A stretch of DNA of 9,501 nucleotides from Vulcanisaeta distributa (GCA_002506645.1 DAXY01000091.1:3256-12756), one strand, 5' to 3'. Counted from the first letter of the stretch, positions 1 through 6,627 are shown. Numbers and translations are program-made. The notes: a model not told the origin generated them from the letters alone.

Positions 1-299
1 CCCATGATGGCCTCAACGCCTTCCTCACCAACCCCCCGCGGAAGCAGTAGGGTGAGTAGGAACCACCTCGGCCTAACGCCCCTAACGGCTATGTCATTGG
101 CCACTATGTTTATTGCGAACCAGCCAATGCCATCAACGGCGCCGGTTATTGGGTCCGTATGCATCACTAGGTACTTATCGCCAATCCTCACGATGGCCGC
201 GTCCTCGCCAACCCTAGGCCCAATAACCACGTCTGGATCCGCAACCCCCAGGTTCGTGAAGATGACCCTCCTTAACACATCGTTGCTCAGCTTTACCAT
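1..299 (-). CDS. AIR synthase/HypE-like protein, N-terminal part (cut by window edge)
   Basis: Reading the minus strand from an ATG at 299-297 gives 99 residues with no stop before the left edge. The sequence has the look of the PurM/HypE/ThiL/SelD ATP-binding superfamily: a GEDAA motif at residues 31-35, an acidic residue in MHTDP (D49), and an INIVANDIAVRG stretch (63-74) resembling the conserved NDxxxxGA-type loop after the first helix. Members phosphorylate or activate a substrate with ATP (purine ring closure, hydrogenase cyanide ligand, thiamine phosphate); the visible part cannot say which. The GEDAA form and lack of the HypE glycine-rich N-terminus suggest the archaeal AIR-synthase-related group rather than true PurM. 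No in-frame start exists just upstream, and a TATA-like box lies about 27-30 bases before the ATG. It is divergent from the threonine ammonia-lyase. The catalytic C-terminal half is outside the window. Confidence 0.75.
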   Translation of the reverse strand, partial: MVKLSNDVLRRVIFTNLGVADPDVVIGPRVGEDAAIVRIGDKYLVMHTDPITGAVDGIGWFAINIVANDIAVRGVRPRWFLLTLLLPRGVGEEGVEAIM

Positions 300-324
300 T
301 GCCCAATTAATGCGTCGGGAGGTG

Positions 325-333
325 CATTTAAGG
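325..333 (-). promoter_or_regulatory. TATA box of the AIR synthase-like gene
   Basis: On the minus strand this reads CCTTAAATG, centred at 329. Counting 27 bases downstream puts transcription start near 302, three bases before the ATG at 299, so the transcript would be nearly leaderless. Confidence 0.5.
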
Positions 334-357
334 GTTGAGGTGGTGATCAAGGTAAGA

Positions 358-365
358 TTAATATA
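358..365 (+). promoter_or_regulatory. TATA box of threonine ammonia-lyase
   Basis: TTAATATA centred at about 361.5. The usual archaeal spacing of about 27 bases puts transcription start at about 388, exactly on the second in-frame GTG. This favours GTG 388 over GTG 376 as the true start. Confidence 0.55.
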
Positions 366-387
366 GACGGTAAACGTGTACTGTGCT

Positions 388-1626
388 GTGACGACCCCAC
401 GGGATATTTACGAGAGGGCTCTCGAGGCGTTGAAGGTCATTAAGGATGCCCAGGCAAAGGGCCTAGTGCATAGGACCCCGTTGATTAAGTCCGAAACAAT
501 AAGCAACCTGGCTGGCGCAAACGTGTGGCTTAAGCTCGAGTCCCTTCAAAAGACAGGCTCCTTCAAGGTCAGGGGTGCCTACTTCGCGATTAATAAAGCG
601 GTTAATAGGCTCGGTATTAAGCATGTGGTGACCGCATCCGCGGGAAACCACGCACAGGGCGTGGCGTATTCGGCGAGCCTAGTGGGCATTAAGTCCACGG
701 TAGTCATGCCCCAATTCACGCCCTGGATTAAGATAACCAGGACCAGGAGGTATGGCGCCGAGGTAATACTCCATGGCGAGTCATATAGCGAGGCCGAGGA
801 TTACGCCATGAAGTTGGCTAAGGAGTTGAATGCGTACTACGTACATGCGTATAACGACCCAGATGTAATAGCCGGCCAGGGAACCATAGGCTTCGAAATT
901 CTTGAGGACTTGAGTAATGTGGATTACGTAATTGTGCCGGTGGGTGGTGGTGGGTTAATATCCGGCATAGCCTCGGTGATTAAGGCGGTAAATCCAGGGG
1001 CTAAGGTCATTGGCGTACAGAGTGAGGGTGCGCCGGGGGCTTACCTAAGCCTTAAGAGCGGTAAGATAGTGACCATTGAGAGGGTCGACACAATAGCTGA
1101 TGGCATAGCGGTTAAGAGGATTGGGGACCTCACCTTCAAATTAATGAGTGAGTTGCTGGATGATATCGTGTTGGTTAATGACCTTGAGATTGCCAAGGCA
1201 ATACTCACGATTGCGGAGAGCGTGAAGACCATAGCCGAGGGCGCCGGCGCAGCCAGCGTGGCGGCTTTAATAAGTAATAAGGTTAGGGTTAGCGGTAACG
1301 TGGTCGCCGTAGTGAGTGGCGGCAATATCGACATGAACCTACTCTTCAGGGTAATCAGTAAGGCGCTGGCGCTAGAGGGTAGGATAGTCAAGGTAAGGGG
1401 TCTATTACCAGATAGGCCTGGCATGCTTGGTAAGGTGACATCGGCAATGGGCGAGTTGGGCATCAACATATTAGACGTCCTACACGAGAGGTACGACCCA
1501 ACAATAACGCCGGGCTATGCGGAGGTCTCATTCGTCGTGGAGTTACCGCCTGAGAAGGACGCTGCGGATAGGGTCATTAATAGGCTTAGGGAGCTCGGGT
1601 TTAACTTCGTCGTTGAGAGACCTTAA
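388..1626 (+). CDS. ilvA: threonine ammonia-lyase (threonine dehydratase) with C-terminal ACT domain
   Basis: PLP enzyme that deaminates L-threonine to 2-oxobutanoate and ammonia, the entry step to isoleucine; it usually also acts on serine. From GTG 388 it is 412 residues. Visible motifs: SFKVRGAY with the PLP-binding lysine at K60, the substrate loop SAGNHAQG at 84-91, the phosphate-binding glycine loop GGGGL at 186-190, and VSGGN at 309-313. Residues 331-412 form an ACT-type regulatory domain (VRGLLPDRPGMLGKVT onward), giving the single-ACT, about 400-residue architecture rather than the 510-residue E. coli IlvA form. An earlier GTG at 376 would add four residues, but the TATA box position argues for 388. 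The ACT domain suggests allosteric control by an amino acid; the ligand cannot be read from sequence. RidA follows directly. Confidence 0.95.
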   Translation: MTTPRDIYERALEALKVIKDAQAKGLVHRTPLIKSETISNLAGANVWLKLESLQKTGSFKVRGAYFAINKAVNRLGIKHVVTASAGNHAQGVAYSASLVGIKSTVVMPQFTPWIKITRTRRYGAEVILHGESYSEAEDYAMKLAKELNAYYVHAYNDPDVIAGQGTIGFEILEDLSNVDYVIVPVGGGGLISGIASVIKAVNPGAKVIGVQSEGAPGAYLSLKSGKIVTIERVDTIADGIAVKRIGDLTFKLMSELLDDIVLVNDLEIAKAILTIAESVKTIAEGAGAASVAALISNKVRVSGNVVAVVSGGNIDMNLLFRVISKALALEGRIVKVRGLLPDRPGMLGKVTSAMGELGINILDVLHERYDPTITPGYAEVSFVVELPPEKDAADRVINRLRELGFNFVVERP

Positions 1627-1628
1627 TG

Positions 1629-1637
1629 CTTTTAAAG
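1629..1637 (+). promoter_or_regulatory. TATA box of ridA
   Basis: CTTTTAAAG centred at 1633, immediately after the ilvA stop at 1624-1626. Its centre lies exactly 27 bases before the ridA ATG at 1660, predicting a leaderless mRNA and independent transcription from ilvA. Confidence 0.6.
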
Positions 1638-1659
1638 TTCGTAATCCCACCCATTAATA

Positions 1660-2043
1660 ATGGCAAGGGCGGTAGTGTTCACGGAAAAGGCCCCTAAACC
1701 AATAGGTCCGTACTCACAAGCCGTGAGGGTCGGCAATTTCCTATTTGTTAGTGGTCAAATACCCATTGACCCATCCACTGGGCAGTTGGTCAAGGGCGGT
1801 GTTAAGGAGCAGACTGAGAGGGTTCTCGAGAATGTTAAGGCAATACTCGAGGCTGCGGGCTACTCGTTGAGTAATGTGGCCTGGGTCTTCGTGGCGCTTA
1901 AGGACCTTAGTAAGTTCTCGGAGTTCAATGAGGTTTACTCTAGGTATTTCAGTGAGAACCCGCCGGCGCGAATCACGGTTGAGGTGAGTAATTTACCGGG
2001 CGGTGCCTTGGTTGAGATATCCGTTATTGCCGTTAAGGATTGA
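1660..2043 (+). CDS. ridA: RidA (YjgF/YER057c/UK114) enamine/imine deaminase
   Basis: A 127-residue protein, the standard length of the trimeric RidA family. It hydrolyses 2-aminoacrylate and 2-iminobutanoate, the unstable first products of PLP serine/threonine dehydratases, to pyruvate or 2-oxobutanoate, and so protects other PLP enzymes from damage. Visible family features: GPYSQAV at 16-22 with Y18, FVSGQIP at 29-35, and PPARITVEV at 101-109, whose R104 corresponds to the substrate-binding arginine (R105 in E. coli, from memory). E119 matches the conserved C-terminal glutamate in LVEISVIA. It starts 33 bases after ilvA, whose product it detoxifies, so the pairing makes biochemical sense. 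The ATG at 1660 is supported by a TATA box 27 bases upstream. No abnormality seen. Confidence 0.96.
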   Translation: MARAVVFTEKAPKPIGPYSQAVRVGNFLFVSGQIPIDPSTGQLVKGGVKEQTERVLENVKAILEAAGYSLSNVAWVFVALKDLSKFSEFNEVYSRYFSENPPARITVEVSNLPGGALVEISVIAVKD

Positions 2044-2079
2044 ATGCGCACTAAGCCGAACTTTACCCATGCGCTACCC

Positions 2080-2086
2080 TTATTAA
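2080..2086 (+). promoter_or_regulatory. TATA box of the Cas4-like nuclease gene
   Basis: TTATTAA centred at 2083, predicting transcription start near 2110, four bases before the TTG start at 2114. It supports TTG 2114 over the in-frame GTG at 2153. Confidence 0.45.
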
Positions 2087-2113
2087 CGGCTTTGCGAGCT
2101 GAAGAGTAACGCC

Positions 2114-2845
2114 TTGGGGGGTAATTCAACGATTAGGTTTGGTAGGGATTACGTGGCAGTTTCCGAGATAGCCCAGCAACTATATTGTGAGTATAAGCTT
2201 CACCTATCAATTACCGAGGGTAGAGTTGAGACCCCAGCCATGGAGTTGGGCATAGTGATTCATGATGAGGTGTTCAGGGGCAGGAGGGTTAGCGAGGATG
2301 AGTTCATGGACACAGTTAGGAATAGCGAGTTCGTGATTGCCACATTGCCCCTGGCAATTGATGTGGGCGGCATTAGGATTGTTGGCGTGCCTGATGCCGT
2401 GGTTTTCATGAGGGGCTCTGCCAAGGCAGTTATTGAGTTGAAGACGAGTAATAAGTGGCTGGACAGAATCTTCGATAGTGAGTACGTACAGGCCCAGCTA
2501 TATGCATACATGCTCAACAGGCTTGGCTTAGGTGTTGACCCGCTCATTATGGTTATAAAGGTTAGGCGGGATGTGGGGATTACGGAGAGACTGCGCAGGT
2601 CCATGTTTTCAGCGGCGATTAAGTACCTAACAAATGCCGTGGAGTTACCGGCGAGGGTTAGGCTTAGGGACTTCACCATGTACATTGATGGGTTTGACAG
2701 GTCCATAGAGGCTCACCTGAGGTGGGCATTGGATTACTGGCTAATGCGTAGGGAGCCCAGGGCAGCGCCATCGATTGGTAAGTGTGCCGCGTGTGAGTTT
2801 AATAATAAGTGCCCATTCAGGGCCTACATAGGCGTGAGGTACTGA
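2114..2845 (+). CDS. Cas4-like RecB-family (PD-(D/E)XK) nuclease with Fe-S cysteines
   Basis: A 243-residue protein with the layout of Cas4-type nucleases. Seen: N-terminal C25 (YCEYK); H50; D94 in GVPDAVV; E108 and K110 in AVIELKTS, the ExK core; QAQLYAY with Q126 and Y130 (RecB QxxxY motif IV); and a C-terminal CxxC-x5-C (C224, C227, C233). The four cysteines should hold a [4Fe-4S] cluster. The D-to-E spacing (14) and the CxxC-x5-C spacing agree with my memory of Sulfolobus SSO0001 (D99/E113/K115; C32, C188, C191, C197), a Cas4 with 5'-3' exonuclease activity. No cas1, cas2 or repeat array is visible, so this is probably a stand-alone Cas4-like or RecB-like housekeeping repair nuclease rather than a CRISPR adaptation protein. 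TTG start chosen from the TATA box; GTG 2153 would remove 13 residues but keep every motif. It ends 4 bases from a convergent gene. Confidence 0.85.
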   Translation: MGGNSTIRFGRDYVAVSEIAQQLYCEYKLHLSITEGRVETPAMELGIVIHDEVFRGRRVSEDEFMDTVRNSEFVIATLPLAIDVGGIRIVGVPDAVVFMRGSAKAVIELKTSNKWLDRIFDSEYVQAQLYAYMLNRLGLGVDPLIMVIKVRRDVGITERLRRSMFSAAIKYLTNAVELPARVRLRDFTMYIDGFDRSIEAHLRWALDYWLMRREPRAAPSIGKCAACEFNNKCPFRAYIGVRY

Positions 2846-2849
2846 GTTC

Positions 2850-3314
2850 TCACTCCTCAACCACTTCATTATACTTCTGAGCCCTCTTCAAGCCCATGCG
2901 CCTGAGCATTGATAGTACCTGCTCTATGTACCTATTCACCTCAACCTCATTCAATCCCCTATCCTTAATTATCACCTCCATTACCTTGGCGTAGTTCCTA
3001 TACTCCTCATTTAACTTCCTCCAGGGTATGCCCCTCAACGACTGCATGAGACCCTCATTAATTGGTAATAACCTCTTAATCATTAGGAACGATATTATTG
3101 GGTATCCAACGTAACCCCTATGTACCGTACCATTATCCGTACTATCAACCTCCCTCCTGGAGACATCAATGTAGACCCTATACGTCCTGGTGCCGTCCGA
3201 GGACTTGACCACGGCCTCCCTATCGTTAATAACCTCGACCCTACCATCGGCAATGGCCCCAAGGGCCTCGAGGACCTTAATCCTGGGCGGCATCCTCAGA
3301 TAGGTCGTACCCAC
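2850..3314 (-). CDS. conserved-looking hypothetical protein, 154 residues
   Basis: I do not recognise a named family. The protein is soluble with no signal peptide or membrane segment and no cysteine. Residues 9-60 (PPRIKVLEALGAIADGRVEV, then VVKSSDGTRTYRVYIDV) look like a helix followed by several beta strands. Residues 66-100 (VHRGYVGYPIISFLMIKRLLPI) look like a conserved glycine/aromatic core, and 101-154 are charged helices ending in a basic segment (LRRMGLKRAQK). It reads as a real gene: the GTG start at 3314 has a TATA-like box centred 25 bases upstream and codon use matches the neighbours. Its stop is 4 bases from that of the Cas4-like nuclease, and its promoter is back to back with moeA. 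An ATG at codon 8 is an alternative start. I infer a small crenarchaeal-conserved protein; no function can be assigned. Confidence 0.75.
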   Translation of the reverse strand: MGTTYLRMPPRIKVLEALGAIADGRVEVINDREAVVKSSDGTRTYRVYIDVSRREVDSTDNGTVHRGYVGYPIISFLMIKRLLPINEGLMQSLRGIPWRKLNEEYRNYAKVMEVIIKDRGLNEVEVNRYIEQVLSMLRRMGLKRAQKYNEVVEE

Positions 3315-3334
3315 GTAATTACTGCGCGTTCTGA

Positions 3335-3343
3335 ATTTTTAAG
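3335..3343 (-). promoter_or_regulatory. TATA box of the 154-residue hypothetical gene
   Basis: Minus strand reads CTTAAAAAT, centred at 3339; 27 bases downstream is 3312, at the GTG start (3314-3312). A leaderless transcript is predicted. Confidence 0.55.
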
Positions 3344-3344
3344 T

Positions 3345-3354
3345 CATTTTAATA
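3345..3354 (+). promoter_or_regulatory. candidate TATA box of moeA
   Basis: CATTTTAATA, centred at 3350, predicts a start near 3377, matching the GTG at 3379. A second candidate, TTAAAGTTAA at 3361-3370, would predict a start near 3392 and favour the ATG at 3397. The two cannot be separated by sequence alone. Confidence 0.4.
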
Positions 3355-3372
3355 GCCTAATTAAAGTTAAAT

Positions 3373-3383
3373 GGAGGGGTGAT
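3373..3383 (+). promoter_or_regulatory. Shine-Dalgarno-like sequence near the moeA start
   Basis: GGAGGGGTGAT resembles the archaeal anti-16S consensus GGAGGTGATC with one extra G. It overlaps GTG 3379, is too close to TTG 3385, and lies about 13 bases before ATG 3397. If used as a ribosome binding site it points to ATG 3397. It may equally be chance, since most genes here appear leaderless. Confidence 0.35.
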
Positions 3384-4659
3384 ATTGAGCCTCAGCATGG
3401 GCTTTAAGGAGACGAAGACGGTAGATCAGGTGCTTAATGAAGCCATTAGGTACATTAGGCACATGCCTAGGGTGATCGAGGTGACGATAAGCGAGGCCCT
3501 CAATAAGTACCTCGCCGAGGATGTAACGGCTAGGTTCGATGTGCCCGGTTTCAATAGGTCCGCCGTGGATGGATATGCGGTGAGGAGCATAGATACCTTC
3601 GGTGCCTCGCCCACAAACCCAATAATGCTTAGGGTCATCGGGTTCATGGCTGTTGGTGATGACCCAGGTAAGTACTCGCTCAATCCCGGTGAGGCCGTTG
3701 AGATTAGCACGGGCGCCCCATTACCAGGTAATGCAGATGCCGTAGTAATGTACGAGGATACGCGCAGATCCGGTGACTATGTCGAGGTTCTGAGGCCGGT
3801 GCCGCCAATGGGTAATGTGTCCAGGAGGGGCGAGGATGTTAAGGCAGGCGAGGTCATATATAGGAGGGGTATGAAGGTACTTCCCTGGGACCTTGGTGTG
3901 CTGGCTTCAATGGGTATTTACAGGGTCAGGGTATTCTCGCCCAGGGTCGCGATTATTAGTACCGGGAATGAACTTGTGGAGGTCACAGACGTAGGTGATG
4001 AGGGGCCCCCGCCGGGTAGGGTGATTAATAGTTCGAGGTTCGTGATTGAGGGGTTGCTTAAGTCCCTTGGTTGTGAACCGGATTACCTGGGCATTGTTGG
4101 TGATGATGAGGATGAAATATCGAAGATCGTTGGTGATGCCCTTAGGGATCACGACGCCGTCATTACGACGGGAGGGGTTTCAGTGGGTAGGGTTGACTAT
4201 ACCATAAGGGCTGTCTCTAGGTTAAACCCTGAGTACATAAACCATGGCCTGTCAATCAGGCCTGGTAGGCCGAATAGCATAGCCGTGGTTAACGGCAAGC
4301 CCGTGTTTATGTTAAGCGGGTTTCCAGTGGCTGCAGCCACTGGGTTTGACGTTCTAGTTAGGCCGGTAATACTCCACATGATGGGCGCTGTTGATGACCC
4401 AAGACCCGTCGTTAGGGGCGTCTTGACCAGGAGGGTTTCAACACCCGTTAATACCAGGTCCTTCGTTAGGGTTAGGGCCTACCTGGGTGGGGATGGCAAG
4501 GTCTATGTTGAGCCACTGGCCCTGACAGGCAGTGGGATACTTAGTACGTTGGTTAGGGGTAATGGGATCCTCGTGGTTCCTGAGAATAGGGAGGGCTTTG
4601 ACGAGGGTGATGAGGTTGAGGTCGTATTGATCAGGTCATTATTCACGGAGAGTTCATGA
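3379..4659 (+). CDS. moeA: molybdopterin molybdenumtransferase MoeA
   Basis: MoeA inserts molybdate (or tungstate) into adenylated molybdopterin, the last general step of Moco/Wco synthesis, in the cytosol. The 426 residues match a complete four-domain MoeA without the periplasmic-binding fusion found in some archaea. Seen in order: FNRSAVDGYAV at 58-68, EISTGAPLPGNADAVV at 108-123, GNVSRRGEDV at 145-154, the MoaB/MogA-like domain with STGNEL at 194-199 and TTGGVSVGRVDY at 263-274, MLSGFPVAAATGF at 311-323, and the C-terminal domain IV from about 345. The start is uncertain: GTG 3379, TTG 3385 and ATG 3397 are all in frame, and a Shine-Dalgarno-like GGAGGGGTGAT covers 3373-3383. ATG 3397 would lose only six residues outside the conserved core. 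Other cofactor genes are not adjacent. Confidence 0.95.
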   Translation: MILSLSMGFKETKTVDQVLNEAIRYIRHMPRVIEVTISEALNKYLAEDVTARFDVPGFNRSAVDGYAVRSIDTFGASPTNPIMLRVIGFMAVGDDPGKYSLNPGEAVEISTGAPLPGNADAVVMYEDTRRSGDYVEVLRPVPPMGNVSRRGEDVKAGEVIYRRGMKVLPWDLGVLASMGIYRVRVFSPRVAIISTGNELVEVTDVGDEGPPPGRVINSSRFVIEGLLKSLGCEPDYLGIVGDDEDEISKIVGDALRDHDAVITTGGVSVGRVDYTIRAVSRLNPEYINHGLSIRPGRPNSIAVVNGKPVFMLSGFPVAAATGFDVLVRPVILHMMGAVDDPRPVVRGVLTRRVSTPVNTRSFVRVRAYLGGDGKVYVEPLALTGSGILSTLVRGNGILVVPENREGFDEGDEVEVVLIRSLFTESS

Positions 4660-4667
4660 AAAGATAG

Positions 4668-4676
4668 CTTTTTAAC
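4668..4676 (+). promoter_or_regulatory. TATA box of the 153-residue hypothetical gene
   Basis: CTTTTTAAC centred at 4672, just after the moeA stop; predicted transcription start about 4699, giving a leader of about six bases to the ATG at 4705. The T-run could also help end moeA transcription. Confidence 0.5.
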
Positions 4677-4704
4677 TCACTAACAAGCCTCCCCTCTGAA
4701 GGCG

Positions 4705-5166
4705 ATGTCTTCTTCAATTCCTGAATACTTGAGACAATCAGTCAAAATAAAGGAGGTTGTTAATGGGGTTGAGGTTAACTCATTTAAGGTCCCGCCACAT
4801 AAATTCTTCGTCAATGAGGAGCTCACGTACCTAGCACTGCCCTTAAACCGTGATGAGAAGGAGCTCATAAGCAAGGTAAACGAGTTGAAGCTCGGCAGGA
4901 AAACGATTGAGAAGCTCTACGCAATAAGGCTTGATGCAGAGCCCTGGCAATACAGCGAGTTGGAGTTGCCTGACCTACTTAATAATGATATTAATGGTAC
5001 GCTGATCGAGGGCAAGGGCAATGTGTTCTACTCGGTCTATGTTCACGTAAATGGTATTAAGAACTTCCTAAAAATCGTGGCATTTAATTACGCGAGCCAC
5101 AAGGAGGTGGATATCATTAGGCTAGCGGGTTACAGGGGCGTAGTTAGGTACTTAATACATTTTTAA
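4705..5166 (+). CDS. hypothetical protein, 153 residues
   Basis: Unrecognised. A soluble-looking protein with no signal sequence, membrane helix, cysteine or nucleotide-binding motif. It mixes acidic and basic residues evenly, with a predicted beta-rich N-terminus (KIKEVVNGVEVNSFKV, LTYLALPL), a central helix around 48-72 (RDEKELISKVNELKLGRKTI) and a beta-rich C-terminal half (VFYSVYVHVNG, FLKIVAFNYAS, YRGVVRYLIHF). The ATG at 4705 is supported by a TATA box about 33 bases upstream. Its stop is 6 bases from the stop of nurA on the other strand, so the two transcripts must overlap unless termination is very abrupt. Codon use matches flanking genes, so there is no sign of recent transfer. Probably a lineage-restricted crenarchaeal protein. 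Confidence 0.65.
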   Translation: MSSSIPEYLRQSVKIKEVVNGVEVNSFKVPPHKFFVNEELTYLALPLNRDEKELISKVNELKLGRKTIEKLYAIRLDAEPWQYSELELPDLLNNDINGTLIEGKGNVFYSVYVHVNGIKNFLKIVAFNYASHKEVDIIRLAGYRGVVRYLIHF

Positions 5167-5172
5167 AGCAAT

Positions 5173-6588
5173 TCATCCCTGAACATCCTCAACCTGGGGG
5201 TTTAAGTCAATACTAAATGCCATGCCAAACCTCCTCTTCGTCTGTAGCTTAAGCTTATTCACAGCCGCCATGGCGTACTCGAGGAATTGATCCTCACCGA
5301 AGTTGGCGTATTCGTGGGCCAGCCAAAGCAACTTATTATAATGTATGGGGTCCCTATACATGCTCATTAATAGGTTCAGGTGGTCATTAACGTCAAACTT
5401 GTCATAAAATAGTTTCCAGGGAACGCCCTGGTTAAACATTGGCCAATCATAGTAGGGTATTTCGATCATGATTGGGGTATCGCCTTCGTTGAATTTCACG
5501 TACATCATCACTATCCTCGGGAAGTTCGCTAAGACCCTCCTGACCTTACCCAATTCCTCATCAACATCTAAATTCCCATAATCATCAACGGTCCTCAACC
5601 CCTCACTATCCTCAATCCTATCCCTAATGAATTTCAGGAGATTGTCTATCTGCGTCAGTGACTTATGATTTAGGTACGCATCCATGGCGCCAATCAGCAA
5701 CTTCCTAGTTACCCCAGCCCTAACTCCCTGAACCTGGGCAAGCTCCTCAAGGAGCGTGACATCAGATATTGATTGGCTAAGGACCATCCTAATGCCGACC
5801 CTAATCAAGTCCCTATGTTCTCCATTGTAGTTCTTGGCCAGGGATATTAACTTATTCCTATAATTCCTAATCCAGGCAATACTATACCAATCAATGCCCC
5901 TATTAAGTATGTCGAGCAGCTCCTTACTAATGTTTACGAAAGGCGCATCACTAAGTATTATCTCCTTAAGGGCCTTAAACAATAGGTAATCCTTGAAGAT
6001 CTTTAACTTGGAATCCTTAGCCATGAAAATGACGTTTACGCCCAGCTCCCTAGCCCTATCCAGCATGTTAAATAGGCTCTCCAGGGCTCCAATGACCTCG
6101 GGTATGTAGTAAAGGTCCAGAAACCCCTTCGTTAGTATTAACTCATGAATTAATGCAGTGACCTTGGCGTATAAGCTACCATCAAGTAGTAAGAAGTCAT
6201 ACTTACCGCCCTCGATAGCCCTCAACGCGACCTCACTCTCCATGTACGATAGCAATACCCACTTAATAACCGGCGTGAATACGGGCACCCACTTAACAAT
6301 GACGTCCCTAGTTGGTTGCTTACCAACATTATTAACCGCGATAGCCCTGGCAATAATAATGGCACTCCCATCCCTAAGCTCAAGCTCCCTAACACCACCA
6401 TCAACCGCGGCCACCCTGGCGTTAATAAGGGCGTTGGGCGTGGGAAGGCGTCTCCAGAGGTCCTTGGCATCGCCCACATTAACGACCCTACTTACAACAT
6501 TGCGCATTGCGCCTGCTCTCCTCACCTCATGATCGCTGCCCAGCTCCATTAATCGCTTGTAGTAAATGTCATAGAATATGTCGGCCAC
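5173..6588 (-). CDS. nurA: NurA-family 5'-3' nuclease with large internal insertion
   Basis: NurA works with the HerA hexameric translocase (and Mre11-Rad50) to resect DNA ends for recombination. Recognition rests on VAAVDGG (D63), MESEVAL (E119), LLLDGSL (D136), AKDSK (K191) and DPIHYNKLLWLAHEYA near the C-terminus (Y417, H425). The spacings D63-E119 (56), E119-D136 (17) and Y417-H425 (8) equal those I remember for Sulfolobus solfataricus NurA (D58, E114, D131, Y291, H299), so the active site looks complete. At 471 residues it is much longer than the roughly 330-residue Sulfolobus protein; the extra 120 or so residues lie between D136 and Y417, in a helix-rich, charged region around 195-350. 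GTG start chosen because a TATA box sits 27 bases upstream. HerA, Mre11 and Rad50 are not in the window, so this could be a paralogue. The next gene upstream is divergent. Confidence 0.85.
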   Translation of the reverse strand: MADIFYDIYYKRLMELGSDHEVRRAGAMRNVVSRVVNVGDAKDLWRRLPTPNALINARVAAVDGGVRELELRDGSAIIIARAIAVNNVGKQPTRDVIVKWVPVFTPVIKWVLLSYMESEVALRAIEGGKYDFLLLDGSLYAKVTALIHELILTKGFLDLYYIPEVIGALESLFNMLDRARELGVNVIFMAKDSKLKIFKDYLLFKALKEIILSDAPFVNISKELLDILNRGIDWYSIAWIRNYRNKLISLAKNYNGEHRDLIRVGIRMVLSQSISDVTLLEELAQVQGVRAGVTRKLLIGAMDAYLNHKSLTQIDNLLKFIRDRIEDSEGLRTVDDYGNLDVDEELGKVRRVLANFPRIVMMYVKFNEGDTPIMIEIPYYDWPMFNQGVPWKLFYDKFDVNDHLNLLMSMYRDPIHYNKLLWLAHEYANFGEDQFLEYAMAAVNKLKLQTKRRFGMAFSIDLNPQVEDVQG

Positions 6589-6612
6589 TGGATAAGCCAG
6601 GCCTGTCGACGC

Positions 6613-6627
6613 AATAATAGTTTTCGC
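6613..6627 (-). promoter_or_regulatory. BRE and TATA box of nurA
   Basis: On the minus strand GCGAAAA (BRE-like) is followed by CTATTATT, centred at 6616.5. Transcription start is predicted at about 6589, at the GTG of nurA (6588). Confidence 0.55.

Noticed and set aside
4..366. 120-codon plus-strand open frame at the left edge
   Set aside because: It is antisense to the AIR synthase-like gene, whose minus-strand translation has recognisable motifs (GEDAA, VANDIAVRG); the plus translation is low-complexity Ser/Thr/Pro-rich, as expected of a shadow frame.
376..387. GTG at 376 as the ilvA start
   Set aside because: It would lie upstream of the transcription start predicted by the TATA box at 358-365; not excluded, but GTG 388 fits better.
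1041..1469. 142-codon minus-strand open frame inside ilvA
   Set aside because: Leu/Ser/Ile-rich shadow opposite the well-conserved threonine ammonia-lyase; no independent motif.
2044..2109. 21-residue open frame between ridA and the Cas4-like gene
   Set aside because: It begins right after the ridA stop but has no ribosome binding site, overlaps the next gene's TATA box and is too short to judge; chance is sufficient.
2260..2706. 148-codon minus-strand open frame inside the Cas4-like gene
   Set aside because: Opposite the RecB motifs and with the composition of an antisense shadow.
2834..2856. Short inverted repeat (GTGAG/CTCAC) across the convergent stop codons as a terminator hairpin
   Set aside because: Arms are only 4-5 bases, partly explained by two facing TGA stops, and no T-run follows; archaeal termination does not depend on hairpins.
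6158..6532. 124-codon plus-strand open frame inside nurA
   Set aside because: Opposite the NurA catalytic motifs; low-complexity Leu/Ser/Thr/Ala composition.
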